The notes under the pieces were generated by a model that made no database searches, was not told the DNA's origin, and worked only from the letters and a program-made list of their open reading frames with translations. Made by a program: the position numbers and the translations under genes. This document shows, piece after piece, positions 11,664 to 23,425 of a stretch of 64,000 nt of DNA; within the stretch, counting starts at the first letter, position 1; every line of letters begins with the position of its first letter. Source of the DNA: Phialocephala subalpina (taxonomy: Eukaryota > Ascomycota > Leotiomycetes > Helotiales > Mollisiaceae); assembly GCA_900073065.1 (NCBI GenBank), contig FJOG01000047.1, forward strand, positions 56,721 through 120,720, given 5' to 3'.

Positions 11664-14600
11664 ATGGCGGTCTTGCAACTTCTTGCGCTTTTCGCGCCAC
11701 TATTCTGTCTCTTCTTTCCTCAATTCGCAGAGGCTCAATATATACAGGACTACTTGGCGGATACTACTCGCCCTGGCCAATACGTATAGTAGGTCATGCA
11801 GTTTTCGTTCCCACCCCTTTAGCACCGATTCAATTCAGGGACTATATTCTGTATTGCAAAAGCAAAGCTGCTGAGACCGCCGTGTCAAATTTCACAATTG
11901 GATTCGCTATATACAATGAGAGGACCAGAATAAAATGGGTATTGAATTGTACTAGAGTCAAAACTCTGTACCCCCAAAAATAACATTGCTGATTGTGTGA
12001 CTAAAGCCGGTCCCTCCCAGGCATTACTCCTTGGCCCGTTATCGACGTTACGCCTATAACGGTGTACCTGATTTACAACTGTTTCTACATGAAAGACATA
12101 TGCAAAAATGCCCAAAACTTCGCTCTGACCGCACGAGGGCAGAATTTACACCCCGTTAGCGGTATCGGAAATGATGTATACGGCTATGACTTAGACACCG
12201 GCGAGACTGTTCCGAAAAGTCGACAAGAAGGTCGCCGCGACCAATCCTGTCCCGATAGTTGGAAAACTTCCCAGTACGTCAAAATAAGCGCTAATTCCCT
12301 CATTGTCTTGGGAGTCGAGCTCTTCGGGAGCTGTCAAGCTACCCTAGAGTCAAGGAAAAACTGTTTTAGCTCTTCGAATATACTCCTCGGCTCCCAAGAC
12401 ACCTTTGAAATGTCCATACTAATTTGTGTATAGCCCCTGTCCGGAAATTGACCAGAGGACTGTTATGAGACATGATGGCCCTTGGTTTACGACTTTACTT
12501 GAGCCTGGGACCACGACCAACAACATCATGAACGAGCGGGACGCCCAGGGCAATATTCTCCGGTACTCCAATGTCCGGTACACGTGCGATGAGTTCCCGC
12601 CGGCCACCTGGGTTGAAGGCGGAAATGGCCCACCTCTCTCGCTCTCGCCTTCCAACACGCGTTGCGCTGCGCTCGTCTGCTCGACTTATGGCGCGACGGG
12701 GGCAGTCAAAGCAGAGCAAAACTGTAGGTTTCGTTTCGTTTCGTTTCGTTCGTCTCCAGAGATCTTGAAGAGAAGAGCCTCTCGCTGACCCATATGACTG
12801 ATAGGGCAAGGCTTAGCCCACGGGCTGTTGCAGATCGAGCTCAAGAATGCAGCCCGCACCTTCGCCGGGTTTAATCCAGACAATTCGATTGTTCTCTTTA
12901 CCTTCCGCGCGGATGACGACGGCGCGGACGGCATTGCCGCGCGAGTGCTCGTGATGCGAGACACGGGGACAACGGACGACCTGGTGGCGGATCGCTACGT
13001 CACGCAAGCGCGGAAGCGCGCGGAAGGCGGGAATGCTACTTTCACAGGTACGGCCCGCAAGCCCACGACGGCGGAACTCAAAGCCCGCATCCTGGCGGGT
13101 GAGGGCTTCCAATCGGTCGTGCACGCTAACTCCACGTATGTCAGCATGTCGGATTTGACGGGGCAGACGTATCCCATGCCTCGCATGGACCGAGTCTCCC
13201 GGTGGGATTGGGAGGACCTGGAGGATGCTGAGGAGAATGCGAGGTTGGGTCACCTGAACATGACGACTCGGTCCGAGCCGGACAAGGTATCGGTTCGCAC
13301 ACGTGATTCCGCGCCACGGGTACCACGGAGCATCCCGGAGCACATCGTCACGCCACTGCTTAAGAGAGCGACCGCGCAAGACTTGCAAGCCGCGCGGACC
13401 ATCGTGAAGAACGCCCTTGCCGAGTCGTCGAAGCTCAACAAGGCCCGTGTGGAGTCACCGCTCCGCAACAACTACGGGTTGAAGCCAGGGACGGTCGTCG
13501 GCTCGGGCCGAGTTCCGGGTGCCGCTGGGAATGGGAGCGCGTCGATCAATCAAGATGTTCCGCCACTTCTGGTCATCACCGACCAGATCGCGGCGGCAGC
13601 AGCCCTCGTAGCCGAGGCAGACGCGGTCTCGGGATCCCGGAACGTCACGAAGCGCGCAGCAGCTGCCGCGGGCACGTACTGGATGCAAAGGTACTTCTTC
13701 CCCTTCCCGACGAAATATCCCATATGACATCCCATCAAAGAACAACCTGCTGATCACGCGAACCGACAGTCTTGCTCGGAAAGGCACTGTGCCTTGGGGG
13801 GACGATCCTGCATATGTGAGTCTCAATACCTGGCCTGAGACTCGTGACGATCCATTAGCTAATCAAGATCTAGGTGGTGTTCCGTAACGTGCTTGACTAT
13901 GGGGCGGTGGGCGACGGTGTCACTGTGAGTCCGATGAAAGAGAAGACTGCCTCGTCTACTCGTACCCCGATAGGTGTTAATGTGCGTATACTGACTTATC
14001 CCTTGCTGGGAGATAGGATGACACAAAAGCGATCAAGAGCGCGATGACAAATGGCACTCGATGTGGTGAAGCATGCAACGGTTCCACGACCAAGAATGCC
14101 ATCGTGTATTTCCCCCCTGGGAAGTACCAGGTATCCTCGACGATTCCCATGCCCTTCGGAACGCAGGTCATTGGTGACGCCAACAACCGGCCGACGCTCG
14201 TTGCTGCTCCAAGCTTCGTGGGTCTCGGTGTATTATCCACGGATGAGTATACTGGTGCAGGAGGCGTGGGTATCGATGGAGGGGACCCTGAGTACTATGT
14301 CAATACCGCCAACTTCTACCGGCAAATTCGAAATATCGTCATCGACATCCAACAGATTGCCTCCGGAACATTGGTCACGTGTCTCCACTATCAAGTCGCG
14401 CAAGCCACGAGTCTTCAGAACGTGGAGCTGGTCGCCGCAGCGGGCTCGTCTCAAATCGGCATGTACGCTGAGAATGGAAGCGGTGGACAGATTTCCGATG
14501 TCACATTTACTGGCGGTGGGATCGGGATCAAAGGGGGCAATCAGCAGTTCACGGCGCAGCGCCTCACGTTCAATGGCTGCACGACGGGGATCCAGGTCAT

Positions 14601-17459
14601 TTGGGACTGGGGATGGGTGTGGAAGTCCATCACGATGAACAATGTGAAGGTGGGATTTCAGCTCGTTGGTGATGATAGTGTCGGCAACATTGGCTCTGTC
14701 TCGATCTTGGACTCGTCATTTACAAACGTCGGCACTGCGGTTGTTGTCAACCCCATCACATCGACTCCTGGGATGGGCAGCACCGGGGTTGCCCTCGAAA
14801 ACGTCGCCCTCTCTGGAGTTACGGTTGCTGTCGCCGATACGACTGGTGCAACGATTCTGGCTGCATCATCGGCCTTAATAGACGAGTGGGCCATTGGACC
14901 TGTCTACGAAGGATCGACGAGTGCGCGCACCTTCTCCGAGGGTGGGAAGATTGGAAGCTATCGGAGGCATTCGAGCCTTCTAGACGCGGAGGGAGCGTAT
15001 TTTGAGCGCGCCAAGCCTCAGTACGAGGATCAAGCTGTTACTCAGTTCGTGCACGTGAAGGACTTCGGGGCCACTGGCGATGGCTCTACCGATGACACAG
15101 CAGCTTTCCAGTCAGCGCTGTACGCAAGCTTGGGTAGTATTCTCTTTGTCGACGCTGGGTCATATATTCTAACCTCGACGGTGACCATTCCTTCTGGCGC
15201 CAAGATTGTTGGGGAAACATGGTCACAATTAGTTGCGTCGGGCTCGTATTTTTCAGATGCAAGGTACGTGACGTATCACCATTTACTTTACCAACTAGGA
15301 AACACAACTCCTTGTGTCTATTTACCTCTTCATCGCTGACTATATACTATAGCAACCCACAGGTTTTGATCAAAGTCGGAAACGCCGGGGATGTTGGTAA
15401 TGTAGAAATGCAGGATCTCCTTTTTACGACCCGTGGTGCGACAGCTGGTTTGATTCTTGTCGAATGGAATATCCAAGCTGATAACCCTGGCTCTGCCGGG
15501 CTTTGGGACTGCCATGCACGAGTAGGAGGTGCTACGGGAACAGAGTTGACACCTGCGGAGTGTCCCCCCGTCACTAGTGGTATTGATCAAGGATGTTCTG
15601 CTGCAAGTTTGATGATGCACCTCACGCCGTCGGCATCGGGTTACTTCGAAAACATGTGGCTTTGGGGAGCTGATCACATGCTTGAGTAAGTTGTGCTCTA
15701 TCTGTTCTCGGCATGAAGAATGTAGTGACTGGCTTGGACTAACAACTCCTAGCGACCCTGATCTAGTTAACGCAAACAACAGCATGGTACAAACCTCTAT
15801 CTACATTGCTCGTGGCTTCTTGATCGAAAGCAAAAACCCCACCTGGTAAGCTTATTTTCTCTGTCACCCAAAGCTCTGCAATGAAAGACTAACATCAAGA
15901 TTGAAAGGCTTTACGCCACTGCATCCGAGCACTCCGTTTTCTATCAGTATAATTTCAACTCAGCAGCAAACATATTCGCTGGTATGTTGCAAACGGAATC
16001 GCCTTACTTTCAGCCAACTCCAGCGCCGCCCGCTCCTTTTGCTGCCGTTGTTGGCGTTTTCCCGAGTGATCCCGACTATACCTGTGCTGCCGGTAACGAG
16101 TTTAGCGGATGTGACGAATCCTGGTCTGTGATAATGAAAGGTTCCGAGAACATATTTATTGCGGGCGCAGGCATTTATTCCTGGTTCTCGACTTATTCAC
16201 AAGACTGTATCGACACGCAAGCATGTCAAAAGGCACTCATGCTTCTGGAAAATAATCTTGCCAACGTACGTTTCCAGAACCTCGTAACAATCGGCGCCAA
16301 GTATATGGCTGTTATGGATGGTCAAGGCATTTTAGCTATCGATAACCTTAATGTGGATAAGCACCCCGACTGGTCCCAAATATCCATTCTCGATGTTGGC
16401 AGCAACGGCACCCAGTTTGACGAAGTGATCTGGATCGACCCCGCGATTTGGGATATGGATCAGCCTCAATTCACGTGCTCTCCTCCTTGCAATGTCAAGA
16501 TACCACCGTGGACTGGGGCAACCAGTACCGTTGATTATCCCCTGATCACTGTCAGCGATGGAACTTGGACAAGCACAATCACACAAGCACCGCTGACCAT
16601 AACAGAGTGGGTGTTTGAGGTGGTGACGCTAGTCGAGGGTAGCAGCAACAAGAAAAACAAACGCGCGGCTGCGGCTTTCTTGCCCGTTCCAGCAACAACA
16701 CCATTCTGGCCTGCCGTCGTTTACACCGGGGGAATAGACGGTTTAGCGACTACAACATCCGCTACAGTTCCGTTCCCTACGCCTCCGGCATCCATCGGTA
16801 CTGATGCGCCTCCGCCCCCCACCGGAAGCTGGCCAAAACGATTAATCCAGCCCGTATACGGCTCGCCTGAAGGTCCATTGGTGGACGAATGTAGTTATTT
16901 CGATCCACAGTGTATCACCCAACCATGGTTTTGGAATAATATTACCGGAATCTTTGGTGGTGGTGGCGATGTAGAGAATTACTGGGACCTCCAAACTAAA
17001 TGTCCTCCCGTTGGCTCTTCCTCTTCTTCCTCTTCTTCGACGACAACGTCAGCCACCACAACCACACCTACACCTCCAGCACCCTCGCCCCTCGAGCAAG
17101 GCGACGCCCGGACAAACTCGGTCGCCTGCTTCAACAGTGGCGAGAATACCGAAAACGTGCGGATGGTCAATTCTGCCGCCAGCTTCTGTGGCGACATCGA
17201 GAACGACGTTCTAGGCCCTGGATATTTCCGCTCGATGGATTTCCCGTTCGATTACAACGGCGGCATCGGCACGGTCACGATCACGATCTCTCTTCAGATC
17301 AAGGCCAGGTGCAGCTTCACATGGGACAAGACCCTGTGCATGAAATACCTCTCTGTACCGTCCGACAGCTGCAACTGTGGCGGGATTAATGGGAAACAAG
17401 GAGGTGTTCTGGAGAATAATTGCTACAAGTGGATGGCAGACCCCAATCTTAGTTTCTAA
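11664..17459 (+). CDS. NucA/NucB-type nuclease fused to GH55 beta-1,3-glucanase
   Basis: Exons 12434-12723, 12805-13690, 13770-13815, 13874-13924, 14017-15263, 15353-15685, 15753-15845 and 15908-17459 join in phase to about 1500 residues. An upstream exon ends at 12273. The first ATG (11664) starts a clear signal peptide of about 24 residues, but the frame breaks before 12273 (TAG at 11787 and a shift near 11981-12040), so the 5-prime part is decayed or misread. Near 12590 the CDEFPPATWVEGG block is typical of NucA/NucB secreted DNases. From 13683 on the protein is GH55-like, with the two beta-helix openings DYGAVGDGVTDDT and DFGATGDGSTDDT, and should cleave beta-1,3-glucan. Lys-Arg pairs at 13362 and 13650 separate the two parts, and another lies at 16659. 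A Ser/Thr linker leads to a Cys-rich C-terminal domain. Confidence 0.8.
12305..12400. mobile_element. Short inverted-repeat element inside an intron
   Basis: The ends are GTCTTGGGAGTCGAG at the left and a sequence whose complement is GTCTTGGGAGCCGAG at the right, giving a 96-bp hairpin-like unit. It sits inside the intron 12274-12433 of the nuclease-glucanase gene. Without it the intron would be 64 nt, the normal size here, so the element probably inserted into the intron. Confidence 0.6.
12724..12750. repeat. TTTCG microsatellite at a splice donor
   Basis: About four tandem TTTCG units follow the GTAGG donor of the intron at 12724-12804. The tract is intronic and short. Confidence 0.7.
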
Positions 17460-17648
17460 TAGGAATAGATAGTTTTGGCATGGCTTAGGTATTGATGGGA
17501 ACACGGACAGAGCCTAGCATCTTGCTCTAATGTACAATTTTATTTCGTACCGTTGATAATTTGTTCGTCTTCTAATAAGCTTTACCTTTTTAGTAATTAT
17601 AAAGCTACTATATAGTATTAAGTCAAGGAAATTCAAAGATTCAATCCT

Positions 17649-18065
17649 TTAATCGTTAGACCCGCAAAAGAGAAGCCAATAGATCCACGCCCAAATATTT
17701 TGCCAGACAGTTTTGCCTTTGTATTCAAGGCGAATGCGTTCGGCCTCCCGCTCCTTCGCCTCAAGCTTTGCCACCTTAGCTTCCATCCGAGCCCGTTCAG
17801 CCTCGAGTTGTTCCACAGTTTGCTGCAGCTCTCTACATTCCTTCTGGAGTTTGGGAACCTGCTCTTTAAGCTTGGCATATTCCTCTTTTTGTCTTTGAAT
17901 AGTCTCGGCTTCTTCAGTAATCCGTCGTTGTTGCTCCTCCTTCTTCTCCTTCTTCTTGATAATCGCGTTCGTGTATCCCCCGGATCGCCTCTTGGAGTTG
18001 GACGCTGACGACGCGTTCTGCCAGCTGCCCTGGGGATCGGCATTTCCTAAAAGCAGATGGTTCAC
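17649..18065 (-). CDS. Small coiled-coil protein with C-terminal hydrophobic anchor
   Basis: The frame encodes 138 residues. A basic start is followed by a long charged coiled coil (about residues 36-115, rich in Glu, Lys, Arg and Gln) and a short hydrophobic end (VWQNIWAWIYWLLFCG) that could anchor the protein in a membrane. Its first roughly 15 codons lie antisense to the HET relic that reads on the other strand from about 18020. The true start may therefore lie further in, or the frame may have been assembled from debris. No family is recognised, and expression data would be needed to accept it as a gene. Confidence 0.4.
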   Translation of the reverse strand: MNHLLLGNADPQGSWQNASSASNSKRRSGGYTNAIIKKKEKKEEQQRRITEEAETIQRQKEEYAKLKEQVPKLQKECRELQQTVEQLEAERARMEAKVAKLEAKEREAERIRLEYKGKTVWQNIWAWIYWLLFCGSND

Positions 18066-18770
18066 TCGGGGCTGGACACTTTAAGAGCTTATTGCCCCAA
18101 AATCAGTTGAATTCTTCTCTAAATACTGGGAGCAATTAGGTAACAAGGCATCCTTAGGGACTATTATCCTTGAGATAACAGGAATTCCGGATAAAGCACT
18201 TTAAGGAGTTCCGCTCTCGGATTTCAGCATCACCGAGCGAATGTCATAAGTAGAACGACGTAGGACTACTCGCAAAGAAGACCAAGCGTATTTACTACTC
18301 GGCATTTTCGATGTTTATATGCCACTAATCTATAGCGAAGGGAAAAAACATGCGTTTAAATGACTTCGAGAGGTAATTAATGTGAATTCAAGGGGTAAAT
18401 ATACATTCCGTTTGAGGTTATACCCCTTTATAAACGCTGGTACTAATCGGCAAGCTAGGGCTCGATTCGGATGTATTTCAACGCTTGCCCTATACACTCG
18501 ATGCACTATTTAATTCGTATGCGAAGCAAGATTCGTCCACTTGCCTCCTTAATACCTGAGTTGGCTTTCTTGAGGAGATATACAATTAGGTTAATAGCGA
18601 AGATAAGTAGTATATCTTTTGGTTTAATGGCTTAATTAGTACTAGAAAATCGATAATTGCTCGGATCGTCGCCCGTAAATACTTTGAATAAAAGCGCCTT
18701 GGCGTTAGCTTTTTCTTTTTAAGAGGCAAAGAAAATATTAATTATATTAGTAAATTCTTTACAAGTATTA
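18020..18770 (+). pseudogene. RIP-decayed HET-NACHT gene
   Basis: In one frame the standard HET C-terminus can be read: SRWFTRGWTL, ELIAPKSVEFFSKYW, then LLGIFDVYMPLIY. It is followed at about 18500-18660 by the lead-in to a NACHT domain (YIFWFNG, then a P-loop in which Gly codons read AGT and AGA). The frame is interrupted by stops where the family has Gln, Arg or Trp: TAA at 18082, TGA at 18557, TAG at 18587. These are the expected products of C-to-T changes on either strand. The 5-prime part of the gene is absent and the 3-prime part melts into the AT island. HET-NACHT proteins control heterokaryon incompatibility. Confidence 0.8.
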
Positions 18771-20460
18771 CTATATAGCTTGTATATAATATATTATCGT
18801 TTTGATAATATATTTCGGAAATTATTAAAAAATAAATTAATATTATAAATTATTTTCTTTGCGATTAATAATATTAACTCGTTTATTATTTATTATCGAA
18901 ATTAAATAAACGTTTATTTTTGTTTTCTTATTTACTTATTATTAATATATTTAATAAATATAATAACGAAGATTATATTCGTATAATTTTATAGTTTTTA
19001 ATTAAAGTTTAATTATTAATAATAATATGATTTTGAGTTTTTTTAACGAATAAATTTAAAATTCCAATTCGATATAAAATATATATTATTTTATAAACTG
19101 AATACTAAAACTTTATATTATATAATATATAATTAATAATTATCAATTATAATATCTCTTTATTCTTAGAATATAATTTAGAGATAATTAAATTAAAAAT
19201 AATTATATTCAAAAATATTTTCCATTTAAAGTTTAATATATATATTTTTATTAAATTTAATATTTATAATAAAATATTAAAGAGAATTTAAATAATAATA
19301 CTTTTAAAAATTTATTTTATTTCAAATTATTAAAAGTTTTAATTTATACGTATTTATTTATAATATAAAGCAATTTATTTTATATAATTAATTATTAAAT
19401 AAATTTTTTTTTAATTATATTATTTAATTTTTATTTGGAAATAATTTATAAATTATATCCCAATTTAAATTCAAAGGAAATCAAAAGTATAATATAATAA
19501 AATAAAATAAAGCGATATATTATATAATATAATTAAAAATATATTAAGAAATTTAATATTTAATATTTTTAATTTTTTAAATAATTTATATTCTAATTAA
19601 TTTTATTTATAATTAAATACTCGTTTATAATCTTTTTATAATAAGCAAATTAAAATATTATTTTATAAACGCTCGAAAGTATTTTTCTATAATTAATTTA
19701 ATAATTTTCTTTTCTAATAATAAGCAAATTAGAATATTATTTTATAAATATTCGAAAATATTTTTTTATAATTATTATAATAATTTTCTTTTCTAATAAT
19801 AAATAAATTATATTAAATTATATAATAAAATAATATAATTTTAAAATATTATTATAAAAACATTATTATAAATATTCGAAGATTATTCGAATTAAATTCA
19901 TTTAATAATTTTTTCAAATAATAAATAAATTATATTTAAATTATATAATAATATAATATAATTCTAAAATTTTATTATAAAAATTTTATTTTAAATATTT
20001 AAAAATTGTTTTTTATAATTAATTAAATAATCTCTTCTTTTAATAACAAATAAATTATATTTAAATTATATAATAAAATAATATAATTTTAAAATTTTAT
20101 TATAAAATTTTATTTTAAATATTCGAGAATTATTTGATTTTAATTAATTTAAAAAAAATTTCTTCTAATAATAAATAAATTGTATTTAAATCGTATAATA
20201 AGATAATATAACTTTAAAACATTATTATAAAAGCCTTATTATAAATACTCGAAAATTATTTATTTCTAATTAATTTAAAAAAAAATTTTTAATAATAAAT
20301 AAATTATATTTAATTTATAAAATAAAATAATATAATTTTAAACGTTCAAAGGGTATTTTTCCCCGATTAATTTAATAAAAAAAAAATTTTCGACAATAAA
20401 TTATTATTATTAATTTTATATATATTATAAAAAAATAATAAAAAAATATTTAATTATAAA

Positions 20461-21516
20461 TAGAATAATTAGAGTGTGAACTGCCTAAAGAACTAAGAAT
20501 ACAAGATACCAGATCTCCTAATATATCTTCAACCAGACCACGTGATACACCGCCCTGCCACAGTCGTCCCCCTATATGTAGTGCTCGTCCCGAGCACACG
20601 TGACTCTCCTCCTCTCATCCAATCAAAAGCATCTATATCCGCATCTCCAGAAAGCCTCCTCCTCTATAATCATTAGCTAGTAGAGTCCTTTATATGATAA
20701 GGCTTCACTTAGAACCGGCAGTCTAGTTCTGCAAGCTACTCTAGCCAAACCAGTATGCTTAGCTTGCGGCTATAATAGCCCTCGATCAAGCCTAGTAATC
20801 TCCTTTTGTAGTATCAATGGTGGTATGGATGTACGGTCGAATATTCGATGGAATAGAAAGGAAGGTTCGTGTATATGCTCGAAGGGCGTAGCTACTAGAG
20901 CTAGAAAGGGGTAGGTCGAGAAAGGGGTCGGTCGGTCGGTCGATCGATCGATCGAGAGTATTAGAATCGAATGGGTAAAGAGAGCGGAGGTAGGCAGTGA
21001 GATGCGAGCTTCTGTAGGACACTCTCAAAGTAGAGGTGCAGCAGATAAGGTGCCAGCTCCGTAGGTTCGACTGGCTCAATTAAGAGATCGTAAATCGGTC
21101 GAGAGAATCGTAGAATCGTAGAATCGGCCGCAGGCTCGTAGACTCGTAGAATGGAAGGTAAGCTCATAAGAGCACTCGCAGATACTGTCGAGAGAAGAGA
21201 ATCGAATAGGGGCTGGCGCGGTCGAGAGAATCGAATAAGAAGTTGGCGCGGTCATAATAGCATCATCTGCTTGACTGCGGTCTCGAGATTGCGGCGACCC
21301 TCAGGGTCATTAATCGTCCCTACGTAGGTCACTATTATAGAAGGGCAATAAACGAGCGCCCAACTGTAGGTAGAATGGTTGGAGTGTGAGCTGCCTAAAG
21401 AACTAAGAATACAAGATGCTAGATCTTTTAATATATCCAAGACTAGGTCACGTGTAGTACAAGGCCTAGTCTAGAATAATAATACTAGCAACTAGTAGCC
21501 AGATCACCCTGCCACA
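20461..21516. mobile_element. Candidate short LTR (TRIM-like) element
   Basis: Two direct repeats bound this insert, at 20461-20561 and 21371-21516. Both contain CTGCCTAAAGAACTAAGAAT followed by ACAAGAT and end in CCCTGCCACA. The right copy starts TGGTTGGAGTGTGAG, and the left copy has A where the right has G at several sites, the direction RIP would give. The interior (about 800 bp) has no coding frame. The TG...CA ends and direct orientation suggest a terminal-repeat retrotransposon in miniature, but no primer-binding site was identified. Confidence 0.45.
20926..20956. repeat. GGTC/GATC tetranucleotide microsatellite
   Basis: Tandem GGTC units pass directly into GATC units, a one-base switch within the array. 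Nearby, AGAATCGTAGAATCG and GGCTGGCGCGGTC motifs are also repeated a few times. Confidence 0.8.
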
Positions 21517-22384
21517 ATATTTAATAATTGGTTAATAGAAAATATTATTAATTTGCTTTGATTATTTACTAATTATCGATTTACTTATAAAATTATTCGA
21601 AATAAATTAATTATTTTTAAATTTTTATTAAAAAGAATTTTAATTTTATAAATTAAATTTTTTTAATTATATTTAATTAATATATAAATATTAATATTTA
21701 TTTTAATATAATATTATAAAATATACTACGAAATAAATAATATAAAATTAAAATTAAAATTAATTTTTTATAATTCTAAATATATTATAATTATTATTTT
21801 ATAATAATTATATAAAAATTTAAAAATTAATATAAATTTAAAAATTTTAAAGACTTCAAATAAATATTATAAAGTTTTTAAATTTTATATATATAATATA
21901 TTTATTTATTATAAAAAAAGTTTAATTAATTAATTAATTTAATAATTAAATTTTAATATTTTTATTTTAATAATTTAAATTTAATAAAAATTATTAATCG
22001 AATTAAATATATAATTTATATAATATATTATAATAATTAAAAAAAGTTATTTATTTTTATAATAATCTTTTATTCTTTTTATTTTTATTTTATAAAGAAT
22101 TCTAAAAAAAATATATAGTTTTATATTTTTAAAAGGTTTAAATTTAATTTTATTTAAAATTATTAATTAAATATAAATTATAAAATTAATATAATTATAA
22201 AATCGAAAATATTAAAAATAAATATCAAAAATATAATTATTATTCGATTTTAAAATCTTTTAAAAAATTTATTAATTAATGAATTATATAAATAATATTA
22301 TATAAATATAAATAATTAATATTTCGAAAATATTTTCTTTTATTAATTAATTTAATAAATAATATTAATTCGTATAATACTCAA

Positions 22385-23425
22385 GTGGATGGTATTACCA
22401 ATGAAATAGTAGAAAAACTTCGCAGTAGGAAAAGAGTTCATAAAAATCAAACCGAAGAAGATAGATGGGAGGAAATCTATAAGTTGCTGTTTCCCGATGA
22501 AGTTGTGCCGAGTCCTTGTAAGTCACAATCATCTCATCCTTTAGGCTCTAGCTATGTATCACAAGTTGTTATAGTGGGTAGCTCAGCCGAGCCTTCTCCT
22601 ATACTAACGCCGGCCACAGATTTTGAACCTGTTCAAGAGGACGTGGTCCAATCTCCTGACTCTAGAGCACTTGCCGAATACGAAGAATATTGTCGCCGAG
22701 AGCTACCGAGAGAGTTTAGATCAGCTCTTGAAGAGATTGTGCATAATCAAGCGCAGCCAATTGAAGAGAGTATAAGGAGCCAATTAATGAACATTATCCG
22801 CGACTGTCAGGACCGAGTATTCTCTAGATACCGAGCGGTGGCCATGCCAGCAGTCCGAATTCCTTCAAGAAATGCTATAGGATCACTTTCAGCGGTTGCC
22901 GGGTCTCCTGCTCCTCAGAATATGGCCCACAATTCTCTCGAATCTGTTACGTCGAGTGGAAATGCCTCTGAAACTCCGCTCCTAGCATTCCTTAATCCCC
23001 CTGCTCTACAGCCTCATTTTACATCCCGCCTAGAGTCATTGAACTCACAAGGTACCGCTCCCAAGCCTGCTGAACATGACTCGTCAGATCTTGGCTATGC
23101 GAGTCAGGTTTTAGCCTCTTCCTCGACACCACTGGCACCGTCAGAAGGTTCAAGCCGAAGCGTTCCGACGTCGAATTCTCAATCGAGTCAACCCCACTTA
23201 GAATCCGAGTAAGTTCTTATCCAGCAGGGATCATCTCAAGATCCATCTGGCTTCCAGGGCATGGGATCAGGCATACAAAGACCTCATGCCCTGCTCAATA
23301 ATAATGGCGATGTGAGAAACATGGTGGACAATTCATGGATGGGCGACTTAGACCCTGCAATATTGGGTGGAGATGATTGGAGTCAGCTCATGGACATGGA
23401 TCTGACTTGGGCTCCATCAAATTAA
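22385..23425 (+). pseudogene. C-terminal remnant of a C2H2-type regulator-like protein
   Basis: The readable frame begins exactly where the AT island ends. It starts with GITNEIVEKLRSRKR and then EEDRWEEIYKLLFPDE, a block that in many ascomycete proteins follows a pair of C2H2 zinc fingers. The rest is Ser/Pro-rich with an acidic end (GDLDPAILGGDDW). A TAA at 23210-23212 interrupts the frame, which then stays open for 70 codons to a TAA at 23423; CAA to TAA is the simplest origin. The zinc-finger part, if it existed, has been lost in the AT island. Confidence 0.6.

Larger units (their letters stand above)
18771..22384. repeat. Second AT-rich RIP island
   Basis: Composition is again nearly all A and T, with no frames. 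Between about 19670 and 20350 a block containing TAATAATAAATAAATTA and TATAATAAAATAATATAATTT recurs about every 125-150 bp, the remains of a tandem array. A higher-GC insert at 20461-21516 interrupts the island. Confidence 0.8.

Noticed and set aside
20792..21440. Minus-strand frames in the island insert
   Set aside because: They are built from microsatellite and minisatellite sequence (Arg-Ser-Ile-Asp repeats) inside a non-coding element.
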